Below, one piece after another: positions 52,172 to 60,463 of a stretch of DNA of 64,000 nucleotides; positions within the stretch are counted from its first letter, which is position 1; each line of letters starts with the position of its first letter. The notes below the pieces were generated by a model. The model saw only the letters and a list, made by a program, of their open reading frames with translations, did not search any database and was not told the DNA's origin. Location: NCBI RefSeq assembly GCF_015234275.1, contig NZ_JADGII010000012.1. One strand, 5' to 3'. The DNA comes from Prosthecochloris ethylica. GTDB lineage: Bacteria > Bacteroidota > Chlorobiia > Chlorobiales > Chlorobiaceae. The position numbers and the translations under genes are program-made.

Positions 52172-53659
52172 ATGTCAACACCTGAAAACAATCCGACGTT
52201 TACGCTTCATCCTCTGATCTCGACAGTACATGCCGATACGGAAACACCGGTATCGGTGTATCTCAAGCTGCAGGATGCCTATACATGCCTGCTTGAATCT
52301 GTCGAGGGCGAAGAGCAGCTGGCACGGTACTCATTTATCGCGGTCGATCCTGTCGCTGTCCTGAAAGGGTCCGTCGACGGAGAGATCAGTCTCGATGTCC
52401 GCGACAGCCGTTTCGAGAGTCTGCGCCGGATCGTGCAGGAGGAGCAGGATCTTCGTGCAGTGATCGACAGGTGTCTGGCCGAGTTCGGCAGTTCGGAATT
52501 TCACGTCGAGGGGCCCGGAAGCAGCCCGATGATTACATCCGGGGCGTTCGGGTATTTCAGTTACGATACCATGCACCTGGTAGAGCGTATTCCGTCGCCG
52601 GACGAGCCCGATCCTTCCGGTATGCCTGATGTCTGCCTGTTGTTCTGCGACAAGCTTGTCGTGTTCGACAATGTCAAGCGCAAGGTCTTCATTGTTGTCA
52701 ACTATCTCGATGATGGTGACAAAGTGCGAGCCGGGGAGGTTATCGCTTCCATCAGGGCCCGCATGTTCCGCCCGCTTCCTGAGGATGAACTGATGCTTTG
52801 TCCAGAGAAGCCGGAGCCGGTGGTGTCCAATACCGCGCGGGAGGATTACCTGGAAAAAGTCAGGATCGCCAAGGAATACATCGCTGCAGGAGACATTTTC
52901 CAGGTTCAGGTGTCTCAGCGCCTCCAGCGTCATCTCAACAGCCGGCCCTTTGATGTCTACCGGATGCTTCGTACCATCAATCCGTCGCCCTATCTCTACT
53001 ACTTCGACATGCAGGATTTCAGGATTGTCGGCTCATCTCCAGAGCTGCTTGTCAAGGTCGAAGCTGATCATGACGGGCGCCGGATCGTCGATACCCGTCC
53101 GATTGCCGGCACACGCCCGCGGGGAAGTTCGTGGCAGGAGGACCAGGAGATCGAGAAAGAGCTGCTCAGTGATGAAAAAGAGCTTGCTGAGCACCTGATG
53201 CTGATCGATCTCAGCCGAAACGATATCGGGAGGATCGCAAAGACCGGCACTGTCGAGACCAACGAGATGATGATCATCGAGCGTTATTCTCACGTTATGC
53301 ACATCGTCAGCAATGTGCGTGGTGAACTTCGTGATGAACTGTCGCCGATGGACGCGTTCTGGGCCTGTTTTCCTGCCGGTACACTGACGGGGGCCCCGAA
53401 AGTCCGCGCAATGGAGATCATTTACGAGCTCGAAAAGGAGAAGCGTGGCCTGTACGGAGGAGCCGTCGGGTTTATCGATTTCCAGGGGCAGCTCGAAACC
53501 GCCATCGCTATCCGTACCATGGTGGTGAAGGACGAGACGATCTACTTCCAGGCAGCCGGAGGCATCGTCGCCGATTCGGTGCCTGAAAACGAGTTTCAGG
53601 AGACGATGAATAAAATGAGAGCAGGCCTGAGAACGCTCGAAACTCTTGAACATGTGTGA
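52172..53659 (+). CDS. trpE: Anthranilate synthase component I
   Basis: TrpE, 495 residues, makes anthranilate from chorismate with ammonia from TrpG. The tryptophan feedback site is seen in LLESVEGEEQLARYSFI (about residues 33-49). The chorismate-binding domain has IAAGDIFQVQVSQRL, RPIAGTRPRGSS and GTLTGAPKVRAMEII. The C-terminal AAGGIVADSVPENEFQET is canonical. The frame opens at 52055, but the ATG at 52172 (MSTPENNPTF) fits the family. No trpG or other trp gene is adjacent, so tryptophan genes are scattered. I did not see an attenuator leader peptide with Trp codons. Confidence 0.95.
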   Translation: MSTPENNPTFTLHPLISTVHADTETPVSVYLKLQDAYTCLLESVEGEEQLARYSFIAVDPVAVLKGSVDGEISLDVRDSRFESLRRIVQEEQDLRAVIDRCLAEFGSSEFHVEGPGSSPMITSGAFGYFSYDTMHLVERIPSPDEPDPSGMPDVCLLFCDKLVVFDNVKRKVFIVVNYLDDGDKVRAGEVIASIRARMFRPLPEDELMLCPEKPEPVVSNTAREDYLEKVRIAKEYIAAGDIFQVQVSQRLQRHLNSRPFDVYRMLRTINPSPYLYYFDMQDFRIVGSSPELLVKVEADHDGRRIVDTRPIAGTRPRGSSWQEDQEIEKELLSDEKELAEHLMLIDLSRNDIGRIAKTGTVETNEMMIIERYSHVMHIVSNVRGELRDELSPMDAFWACFPAGTLTGAPKVRAMEIIYELEKEKRGLYGGAVGFIDFQGQLETAIAIRTMVVKDETIYFQAAGGIVADSVPENEFQETMNKMRAGLRTLETLEHV

Positions 53660-53690
53660 TCTGATTGACTGTTAACGTTTCACAAATAAC

Positions 53691-55226
53691 ATGAAAGCCA
53701 TGAAAAGAAAATCTGCATACCTTGCTCTGGCTCTGGCTGGTGTTCTTGTCGGGGCGCTCGCGTTTTCACAACTGGAGTTTTCGTTTCCCGGCAGTGCCGA
53801 CAGTGTGAATGCTCCACCTGTAGCGGTTGCCAACAGGGCCAATGTGGCCGAAGCGGCACCGTCGCTGAAACATCAGTCCATTGCAACGCTGCAGGATCTG
53901 AACAATGCGTTTGTCAGTATTGCCGAATCCGCAACGCCTTCCGTTGTCACGATTTTTACCGAAAAGACGGTCAACCGGCGCCGTATTTCGCCCTTTGACC
54001 TGTTTGGCAGCCCGTTTGATGATTTTTTCAATATTCCGCCGCGTGACCAGGATGGCAACGGATCGAAAGAGGTTCTCAAGGGGCTCGGGTCCGGAGTGAT
54101 CGTGAGTCGGGACGGATATATCCTGACCAATAATCATGTGGTGGACAAGGCTGACGCAATTTCCATCAGAACCCATACGAACCGCCGCTACGACGCGAAG
54201 ATTGTCGGTAAGGATCCGAAAACAGATCTGGCAGTCATCAAGGTCGAGGCCGAAGACGCTGAATTCGACGCGATATCGATCGGGGACAGTGATGCGCTCC
54301 GGGTTGGCGAGTGGGTGATAGCTATCGGCAGTCCGCTGGGTGAAAACCTCGCCCGGACCGTTACGCAGGGGATCGTCAGCGCAAAAGGGCGTGCCAATGT
54401 CGGTCTTGCAGATTACGAGGATTTCATTCAGACTGACGCGGCGATCAACCCGGGGAATTCCGGTGGCCCGCTCGTCAACATCAACGGTGAGCTTGTCGGA
54501 ATAAATACGGCCATTGCCAGCAGGACCGGCGGGTTCGAGGGTATAGGGTTCGCCGTTCCGTCAAACATGGCGCGCAAGGTGATGCAGGCGTTAATCGACG
54601 AGGGCAAGGTAACCCGGGGCTGGTTGGGGGTAACCATCCAGGATGTCGATGACAATATCGCACAGGGGCTGGATCTTCCGAGAACGGAGGGGGTTGTGGT
54701 CGGCACTGTCGTCGAGGACAGTCCGGCAGAGAAATCCGGCCTGAAGACCGGTGATGTGATCCTTGAAATCGACGGACGGAAGGTTGACGACACCGTTGAA
54801 CTCCGCAACCGCATTGCCTCGACCTCACCGGGGAAAACGATTACGCTCGGCGTGCTGCGCAACGGCAGCATGAAGGAAATTCGTGTGAAACTCAGCGAAC
54901 TTCCGGGTCAGGAGGTCACCCAGCAGCAGGAAGCGGAGATGAACGACCTGCTCGGGTTCAGCATTTCCGAACTGACACCGGAGCTCGCTTCCCGTTACCG
55001 TATCGAAAGCGGCAGGAACGGGGTGGTTGTCACCGGTGTCGATCGTGCAAGCAAGGCATACCGGGCCGGTGTTCGTGCCGGGGACCTGATTCTTGCCGTC
55101 AATCGCAAGGACATTACATCCTACGAGGAGTTTTCTGCACGTGTTGCCGAGATGAAAAAAGGTGACCTGCTGTTTCTCCTGATCGAGCGTCAGTCGAGCA
55201 AGGTCTACTTCGCCTTCAACCTGTAA
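53691..55226 (+). CDS. Do/DegQ-type periplasmic serine protease
   Basis: A 511-residue HtrA-family protease-chaperone. A signal-anchor helix (about residues 8-26) precedes the trypsin-like domain with the triad H149 (LTNNHVVDKA), D179 (KTDLAVIKV) and S257 (NPGNSGGPLVN). Two PDZ domains follow (about 290-380 and 410-500); the second has GVRAGDLILAVNRKDI. It degrades or refolds envelope proteins under stress. Whether it is DegP, DegQ or DegS-like cannot be settled by sequence alone; two PDZ domains fit DegP/DegQ. A hairpin terminator follows. Confidence 0.93.
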   Translation: MKAMKRKSAYLALALAGVLVGALAFSQLEFSFPGSADSVNAPPVAVANRANVAEAAPSLKHQSIATLQDLNNAFVSIAESATPSVVTIFTEKTVNRRRISPFDLFGSPFDDFFNIPPRDQDGNGSKEVLKGLGSGVIVSRDGYILTNNHVVDKADAISIRTHTNRRYDAKIVGKDPKTDLAVIKVEAEDAEFDAISIGDSDALRVGEWVIAIGSPLGENLARTVTQGIVSAKGRANVGLADYEDFIQTDAAINPGNSGGPLVNINGELVGINTAIASRTGGFEGIGFAVPSNMARKVMQALIDEGKVTRGWLGVTIQDVDDNIAQGLDLPRTEGVVVGTVVEDSPAEKSGLKTGDVILEIDGRKVDDTVELRNRIASTSPGKTITLGVLRNGSMKEIRVKLSELPGQEVTQQQEAEMNDLLGFSISELTPELASRYRIESGRNGVVVTGVDRASKAYRAGVRAGDLILAVNRKDITSYEEFSARVAEMKKGDLLFLLIERQSSKVYFAFNL

Positions 55227-55274
55227 GGAGTTTTTGCCCGACAGGCTAAAGAATTGTACATTTACAGGATGTCG

Positions 55275-55309
55275 CAGGTAAAGTCAGCTTCAGGAGCTGG
55301 CTTTACCTG
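55275..55309 (+). terminator. Terminator of the Do-protease gene
   Basis: A 15-bp stem with a G-U pair (55275-55289 with 55295-55309) and a 5-nt loop lies 48 bp after the protease stop, followed by GTTTATG rather than a long T-run. It probably ends the protease transcript, or separates it from greA. Confidence 0.65.
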
Positions 55310-55363
55310 TTTATGTTCACAGATGGTTGGCCTGTTCTTTTTCAACAATAAATGCTATACGAT

Positions 55364-55846
55364 ATGAGCGACAGAATCTACCTGACCAAAACAGGATACA
55401 ACAAACTCAAGGATGAGCTTCAGCTCTTGAAGACAACGGTCAGGAAAGACGTTCTGGAGAAAATAGCCGAGGCCAGATCTCACGGGGATTTAAGCGAAAA
55501 TGCAGAATACGAGGCGGCGCGCGAGGAGCAGTCTCAGCTGGAATCGAAAATTGTCGAGATTGAAAACAAACTCTCCCGTGCCGAAATTCTCGATCCCAGA
55601 CAGATCCGCACGGACCGTGTCTACATTCTTACGACGGTCCGGCTCAAAAACCTCGATGCCGAGGGTGAAGAACACGTTGAGTATACGCTCGTCTCATCCG
55701 AGGAGGCAGACATGGACGAAGGCAAGATTTCCGTCCGTTCTCCTGTAGGAAAGGGGCTGATCGGAAAAGCTGTCGGTGACAAAGTTGTTATTACTGTGCC
55801 AAAAGGGCAACTTCACTATGAGATCCTGGAGATTTTCGTTAAATAG
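55364..55846 (+). CDS. greA: Transcription elongation factor GreA
   Basis: GreA, 160 residues, rescues backtracked RNA polymerase by stimulating transcript cleavage. The N-terminal coiled coil carries the acidic tip in HGDLSENAEYEAAREEQSQL (D and E at about residues 40-45). The C-terminal FKBP-like domain has SVRSPVGKGLIGKAVGDKV. The usual start MSDRIYLTKTGYNKL corresponds to the ATG at 55364; the ATG at 55352 would add four residues. It is followed by a small conserved gene. Confidence 0.96.
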   Translation: MSDRIYLTKTGYNKLKDELQLLKTTVRKDVLEKIAEARSHGDLSENAEYEAAREEQSQLESKIVEIENKLSRAEILDPRQIRTDRVYILTTVRLKNLDAEGEEHVEYTLVSSEEADMDEGKISVRSPVGKGLIGKAVGDKVVITVPKGQLHYEILEIFVK

Positions 55847-55878
55847 GTAGCCGATTCTTCAACCCTAACCGTATCGTC

Positions 55879-56103
55879 ATGGGAAAACGACAGATAATTT
55901 ATTCTTCATCCCAGGTTGCCGATAACAGCGAGCTGGTCGGTAAAGAGGTCAACCTGGAAACCGTTGCAAGGAGACTCTGGCATGGCAGAGTGGTGTCTGT
56001 GAGCCGGACGGAGCTCGAGCTTCGTGATGCCCGTAAAGGCAGGCACCGTCTCCCGATCAATGAGATTCAGAACGTCTACTGTGACATTGTAACCGATTAT
56101 TGA
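55879..56103 (+). CDS. Small conserved hypothetical protein
   Basis: A 74-residue basic protein, probably an SH3- or Hfq-like small beta barrel judging from HGRVVSVSRTELELRDARKG and HRLPINEIQNVYCDI. I cannot name a family. It lies between greA and tpiA: 32 bp after greA and 3 bp before tpiA, so it is co-transcribed with tpiA. No signal peptide or helix-rich segment is present. Confidence 0.75.
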   Translation: MGKRQIIYSSSQVADNSELVGKEVNLETVARRLWHGRVVSVSRTELELRDARKGRHRLPINEIQNVYCDIVTDY

Positions 56104-56106
56104 AGC

Positions 56107-56859
56107 ATGCGAAAAAACGTTGTCGTTGGAAACTGGAAAATGAATACAACCGTTGCCGAAGCGGTTGAGCTCGCATCAGCCATTGCCGAAAGAATCGGCA
56201 GCGGGGAAGCCGGGTGTGAAATCGGAATCGCTCCTCCGTTCGTCTCGCTGACCGAGGTTGGAAAGGTTGTCGGGCAGAGCGGTATCATGCTGGCTGCACA
56301 GAACTGCCATTTCGAGAGTGACGGAGCGTTTACCGGAGAGGTCTCGGTCCGAATGCTCGAGGCGGCCGGCTGCAGCTGTGTGATCCTTGGTCATTCCGAG
56401 CGGCGTCAGTATTTCGGCGAGACCAATGCGATTGTCAACCGCAAGGTCAGAAAAGCGCTTGACGGCGGCCTGAAGGTGATTCTCTGTGTCGGCGAAACGC
56501 TCGAACAGCGCCAACAGGGGGTGACGGAGGATATCGTCACAACACAGGTCCGAGAAGGACTTGACGGGGTGGATGATGTTTCGCGTGTGGTCATTGCCTA
56601 TGAGCCGGTCTGGGCGATCGGTACCGGAAAGACCGCGACAAGCCAGCAGGCCCAGGAGGTTCACGCATCGATCCGCGAGACCGTGAGGGAGATGTTTGGT
56701 GAAGCTGCAGCTGCAGAAATGCGCATACAGTACGGTGGCAGTGTCAAGCCGGCCAACGCCGCAGAACTGTTCGCCATGCCTGATATCGACGGCGGCCTCA
56801 TCGGTGGCGCCAGTCTCAAGGCAGATGACTTCATCGCTATCGTCGAAGCAGCTCGTTGA
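56107..56859 (+). CDS. tpiA: Triose-phosphate isomerase
   Basis: TpiA, 250 residues, interconverts dihydroxyacetone phosphate and glyceraldehyde 3-phosphate. The substrate-binding lysine is K11 (VGNWKMN), the electrophile histidine H96 (ILGHSERRQ) and the catalytic base E166 (IAYEPVWAIGTGK). The phosphate-gripping loop IQYGGSVKPAN is intact. It follows the small conserved gene by 3 bp. The stop codon is embedded in an octamer repeat array; a shared bidirectional terminator at 56921-56969 follows. Confidence 0.97.
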   Translation: MRKNVVVGNWKMNTTVAEAVELASAIAERIGSGEAGCEIGIAPPFVSLTEVGKVVGQSGIMLAAQNCHFESDGAFTGEVSVRMLEAAGCSCVILGHSERRQYFGETNAIVNRKVRKALDGGLKVILCVGETLEQRQQGVTEDIVTTQVREGLDGVDDVSRVVIAYEPVWAIGTGKTATSQQAQEVHASIRETVREMFGEAAAAEMRIQYGGSVKPANAAELFAMPDIDGGLIGGASLKADDFIAIVEAAR

Positions 56860-56895
56860 TGTTGATCTGTTGATTCGTTGAGGCGTTGATTCGTT
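56855..56895. repeat. Octamer tandem array (GTTGATTC family)
   Basis: Four 8-bp units GTTGATCT, GTTGATTC, GTTGAGGC and GTTGATTC (56861-56892), with a partial leading unit, overlap the tpiA stop. The same octamers are found inverted at 60427-60457 and in part at 13883-13898. Confidence 0.75.
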
Positions 56896-56920
56896 TTCCT
56901 GAATGAACGTTGAACAGCGC

Positions 56921-56969
56921 TCAAAAGAAAATGGGGGAGTGACACATGTCAACTCCCCCTTTCTTTTGA
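56921..56969. terminator. Bidirectional terminator of tpiA and thiC
   Basis: A long stem: TGGGGGAGT (56932-56940) pairs with the ACTCCCCC arm (56952-56959), continued outward by TCAAAAGAAA and TTTCTTTTGA and inward by GACA/TGTC. The A-rich and T-rich arms make it work in both directions. It lies about 60 bp after the tpiA stop and 53 bp from the thiC stop. Confidence 0.88.
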
Positions 56970-57021
56970 TATACGGAGTCAGCCGGATATCGTATCGGGT
57001 TCCTGCCGTCGAATCAACACG

Positions 57022-58713
57022 TTACTTTTGCCTTGTTTCTGCCGCTTCCCGTGATTTTTTCATGGAACAGAAGTCGGGGCCGCACATGGAGCAGAAGCGT
57101 TCCTCGTTGAGCTTGTCGCCTGCCTCCGGAGAGCTTTCCTCTCTCCATTTGCGGGCACGTGCAGGATCGAGCGAGAGATTGAACTGGTCGTCCCAGGCAA
57201 ACGAGTAGCGCGCCGCACTCATGATGTTGTCATGCAGCCATGCGGCCGGATGGTGCCTGGCGAGGTCAGCTGCATGAGCGGCGAGCTTGTGGACAATGAC
57301 TCCCTCGCGAACGTCGTCCTTGTTGGGCAGGCCGAGGTGTTCTTTCGGGGTGACGTAGCACAGCATGGCGCAGCCGAGGCTTGCAAGCAGCGTGCCGCCG
57401 ATCGCTGAATTGACATGATCGTAGCCGGCACCGATATCTGTGACGAGCGGTCCGAGAGTGTAGAATGGCGCTTCATGGCAGTATTCCTGCTGTTTCGTCA
57501 TGTTTTCCGCTACCAGGTTCATGGGGACATGCCCCGGCCCTTCGATCATGACCTGGACATCCTGTTCCCACGCTCTGAGGGTCAGCTCGCCAAGTGTTTT
57601 CAGCTCCCCGAACTGTGCTTCGTCATTGGCATCGGCAATCGAACCGGGCCTGAGTCCGTCGCCGATGGAGATGGCGATATCGTAAGCTGTCAGGATCTCG
57701 CAGATCTCGTCGAAACGGCTGTAGAGGAAATTTTCGCGGTTGTGCGCCTTGCACCATTTTGCCATAATCGAACCGCCTCGGGAGACGATTCCCGTCATAC
57801 GCTCTGTTGCAGCCGGCAGGTACTCCTGCAGGACGCCGGCATGGATAGTGAAATAGTCGACCCCCTGCTCAGCCTGTTCGATGAGCGTATCACGGTAGAT
57901 CTCCCAGGTGAGCTCTTCGGCAATACCTCCGACTTTTTCGAGTGCCTGGTAGATGGGAACCGTGCCGACCGGAACCGGGGAATTGCGCAGGATCCACTCC
58001 CGGGTCTGGTGGATATTCGAACCCGTGCTGAGGTCCATGATGGTGTCGGCACCCCACCGGCATGCCCAGACCGCTTTTTCAACCTCTTCATCGATGGATG
58101 AGCCCAGGGCCGAGTTTCCGATGTTGGCGTTGATCTTGACCCTGAAATTTTTGCCGATGATCATCGGCTCGAGTTCCGGATGGTTGATGTTGGCCGGTAT
58201 GATCGCCCTGCCCCGGGCCACTTCGTCACGGACGAACTCCGCAGTGACCGGTGGCCTGACGCTGCCGGATGTTTCCATCCACTCTTCGAGATGCTGGTTT
58301 TCCCTGATTGCGACATACTCCATTTCCGGGGTGACCACGCCGTTACGTGCAGCGTGCATCTGGGTGACCGACGATCCTTCGGCTCCCCGGAGCGGGGTAC
58401 GGCCGTTCATCGGCCGGTGCGGGCTTTTCTGTGAGGGTTCCGTTCCTGGCCGTGCATCATGCCACTCATCACGCAGGCAGGGCAGCCCTTTCTCCGGATC
58501 AATTTCTGCGGCAGGGTCTGAGTACGGGCCACTGGTGTCGTACAGTGGCAGTGAGGTGAACGTCTGACCGTTGAAGCTGTACGGCTTTGAGAGCTCGATT
58601 TCACGCATGGCGACCCTGATCGGGTGGAGTCTGCCGTCAATATGGATTTTGCGAGAACACGGACCGTAAAAATTCTGTTCCGGGGTCGACAGCGAATCTG
58701 GTGAAGTTGTCAT
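57022..58713 (-). CDS. thiC: Phosphomethylpyrimidine synthase
   Basis: ThiC, 563 residues, is the radical-SAM enzyme that rearranges aminoimidazole ribotide to HMP phosphate in thiamin synthesis. The unusual C-terminal cluster motif C-x2-C-x4-C is present (FCSMCGPDFCSMKK, about residues 545-558). Other family features are MHAARNGVVTPEMEYVAIRE and MIEGPGHVPMNLVAENMTKQ, lining the substrate site. The start is the ATG at 58713 with a GGTAGGAAC-like Shine-Dalgarno. A TPP riboswitch lies in its leader, so thiamin represses it. The tpiA gene converges from the other side. Confidence 0.96.
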   Translation of the reverse strand: MTTSPDSLSTPEQNFYGPCSRKIHIDGRLHPIRVAMREIELSKPYSFNGQTFTSLPLYDTSGPYSDPAAEIDPEKGLPCLRDEWHDARPGTEPSQKSPHRPMNGRTPLRGAEGSSVTQMHAARNGVVTPEMEYVAIRENQHLEEWMETSGSVRPPVTAEFVRDEVARGRAIIPANINHPELEPMIIGKNFRVKINANIGNSALGSSIDEEVEKAVWACRWGADTIMDLSTGSNIHQTREWILRNSPVPVGTVPIYQALEKVGGIAEELTWEIYRDTLIEQAEQGVDYFTIHAGVLQEYLPAATERMTGIVSRGGSIMAKWCKAHNRENFLYSRFDEICEILTAYDIAISIGDGLRPGSIADANDEAQFGELKTLGELTLRAWEQDVQVMIEGPGHVPMNLVAENMTKQQEYCHEAPFYTLGPLVTDIGAGYDHVNSAIGGTLLASLGCAMLCYVTPKEHLGLPNKDDVREGVIVHKLAAHAADLARHHPAAWLHDNIMSAARYSFAWDDQFNLSLDPARARKWREESSPEAGDKLNEERFCSMCGPDFCSMKKSREAAETRQK

Positions 58714-58805
58714 GGTTACTTGTTCCTACCTTAAAAAATATGCAGTCTATGCAGGCGTATTCCAGGCAGAAAGGAGGGCGAGAAGCGTGATGTGTCCAGC
58801 ATGCT

Positions 58806-58880
58806 TCATCTTTCCTTGCGTCAGCATTACCTGCATCAAGTTTGAGGGTGTAATCTCAGCCCCTGAAGCGGAGCACCCCT
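58806..58880 (-). promoter_or_regulatory. TPP riboswitch of thiC
   Basis: Read on the minus strand from 58880, the leader shows GGGGTGCTCC, then GGCTGAGATTACACCC, then TTGATGCAGGTAATGC and GACGCAAGGAAAG. This is the THI-box order GGGGUGC - CUGAGA - ACCC - CCUGA(U)..GG(A/U)UAAUGCC - GCGnAGGGA, with minor changes. It lies about 92 bp before the thiC start. The distance and the lack of a terminator hairpin in the intervening segment suggest translational control, but that is inference. Confidence 0.85.
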
Positions 58881-59037
58881 AAGATGTTTTACTCACGATA
58901 ACCAAAAATGCCCTGATTTGCAAGTCCCGCAGCCGGAGCGGGGTCACGCTGGCGGGAGGCGTTGTTTTGCAAAAGTTTGTGTAAATTGCGGCACTTCTTT
59001 GTAACCGATTGCAACAATACTTGGTTTTCAGGTACAT

Positions 59038-60387
59038 ATGAGACAGTTCAATCTTGTCAGGCTTGCATTGTTCCAGATGGGGTTCGGCATTATGCTGGGG
59101 TTCCTGCACGTGACGCTTAACAGGGTCATGACATCCGATCTGGGGATTTCCTCGACCATTGTCTTTGGTCTCATCAGCCTCAAGGAGCTGCTTGCTGTAC
59201 TGGGCATAAAGGTGTGGGCGGGAAATATGTCCGACAAGGCCCACGTGTTCGGTTACAAACGCTCCCCCTATATCCTGCTTGGTCTGGTCAGCTGTGTGGC
59301 TTCGTTCATGATGATGCCGGGGGTCGCCTACGAGGTGCAGATTGCCGGGGTGGAACTGGCCCGCCTGCTGCCGGCGATGATTACCGATGTCGCTCTTTTC
59401 AAACTGGTGATCATTTTTATCGTGTTCGGTTTCGGGCTCCAGGTGGCGACAACCGCATATTATGCGCTGCTTGCCGACTATGTGGGAGACAAGACCCTTG
59501 GGAAGGTGACCTCCGCCAGCTGGGCGCTGATGGTGATGAGCACCATTATCTTTGCCTATACCGTCGGCAACTATCTCGAAGTGTTCACTCCGGAGCGGCT
59601 CGGTAATGTCGCGTTCGTCGGCGGCCTGATCGCTCTCGGTATCGGACTGTTTGCGTTCCTGGGTGTTGAAGAGCGACATGCATCGGGAGATGCGGCAGAG
59701 AAAGAGGAAGCTCTTTCGTTCGGCCAGTCGCTGAAACTGCTGTCCATATCACCGAAGACTCTCTTGTTTGCCTTCTATATTTTTACGTCGATCTACGGTA
59801 TTTTCGCCTACGAGATCGTTATGGAGCCGTTCGGCGCCGATGTGTTCGATATGCCGGTCTCGGTGACCAACAAGCTGTTCGAACCTACGATCAAGGGCAT
59901 GATGCTGATCTTCATGCTCGGGGTAGGATTCTTCCTGCACCGTATCGGCAAGAAACGCGGCGCGCTGGTCGGCAACCTGTTCGCGATAACCGGTTTTTCA
60001 GTCGTGATCGTGTCCGGATTCATGACCGATGAGTCCCTGCTGCGTACCGGCCTGGTCATTGCCGGTATCGGGCTCGGGTCGTCGAGTATTTCCAACATTA
60101 CCATGATGATGACCATGACTGCCGGGCGCAGCGGTATCTACATCGGACTGTGGGGGACCGCCCAGAGCCTGGCAATTTTTCTGGCTCATTCCGGAGCCGG
60201 AGTGCTTCGTGACCTGGTGCTGTTCTTTACCGGTAATTACATGTGGGCATATGCCGGAATTTTCAGCCTCGAAATCATGGCGTTGATCATTGCAACCGCG
60301 TTGTTGCCCCGCGTCTCCCAGAAAGAGTTCGAGGAAGAAAGCCGGGTCAAGGTTGCAGAAGTACTGGGGAACGTCGTTGAGCGGTGA
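59038..60387 (+). CDS. PucC-type (BCD family) pigment transporter
   Basis: A 449-residue major-facilitator-like membrane protein of the PucC / LhaA / BCH2 group, with about 12 hydrophobic helices. The N-terminal LVRLALFQMGFGIMLGFLHV and TLNRVMTSDLGI, the loop ISLKELLAVLGIKVWAGNMSD and HVFGYKRSPYILLG are characteristic (the motif after helix 2). In purple bacteria these proteins deliver bacteriochlorophyll to light-harvesting complexes. Green sulfur bacteria have no LH1 or LH2, so here it probably serves reaction-centre or chlorosome assembly (inference). It is divergent from thiC. Confidence 0.88.
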   Translation: MRQFNLVRLALFQMGFGIMLGFLHVTLNRVMTSDLGISSTIVFGLISLKELLAVLGIKVWAGNMSDKAHVFGYKRSPYILLGLVSCVASFMMMPGVAYEVQIAGVELARLLPAMITDVALFKLVIIFIVFGFGLQVATTAYYALLADYVGDKTLGKVTSASWALMVMSTIIFAYTVGNYLEVFTPERLGNVAFVGGLIALGIGLFAFLGVEERHASGDAAEKEEALSFGQSLKLLSISPKTLLFAFYIFTSIYGIFAYEIVMEPFGADVFDMPVSVTNKLFEPTIKGMMLIFMLGVGFFLHRIGKKRGALVGNLFAITGFSVVIVSGFMTDESLLRTGLVIAGIGLGSSSISNITMMMTMTAGRSGIYIGLWGTAQSLAIFLAHSGAGVLRDLVLFFTGNYMWAYAGIFSLEIMALIIATALLPRVSQKEFEEESRVKVAEVLGNVVER

Positions 60388-60457
60388 ATGGTGAATAGTA
60401 CATGGTGAAATGGTGAGGTCGGAGAGCAACGAATCAACAGATCAACGAATCAACAAT
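60383..60457. repeat. Composite repeat: GGTGAAT heptamers and CAACGAAT octamers
   Basis: The gap between the PucC gene and the radical SAM gene holds two GGTGAAT heptamers (60383-60396), further GGTGAA-like units to about 60416, then CAACGAAT, CAACAGAT, CAACGAAT, CAACAATT (60427-60458). The octamers are the reverse complement of those after tpiA. Confidence 0.75.
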
Positions 60458-60463
60458 TCCTGC

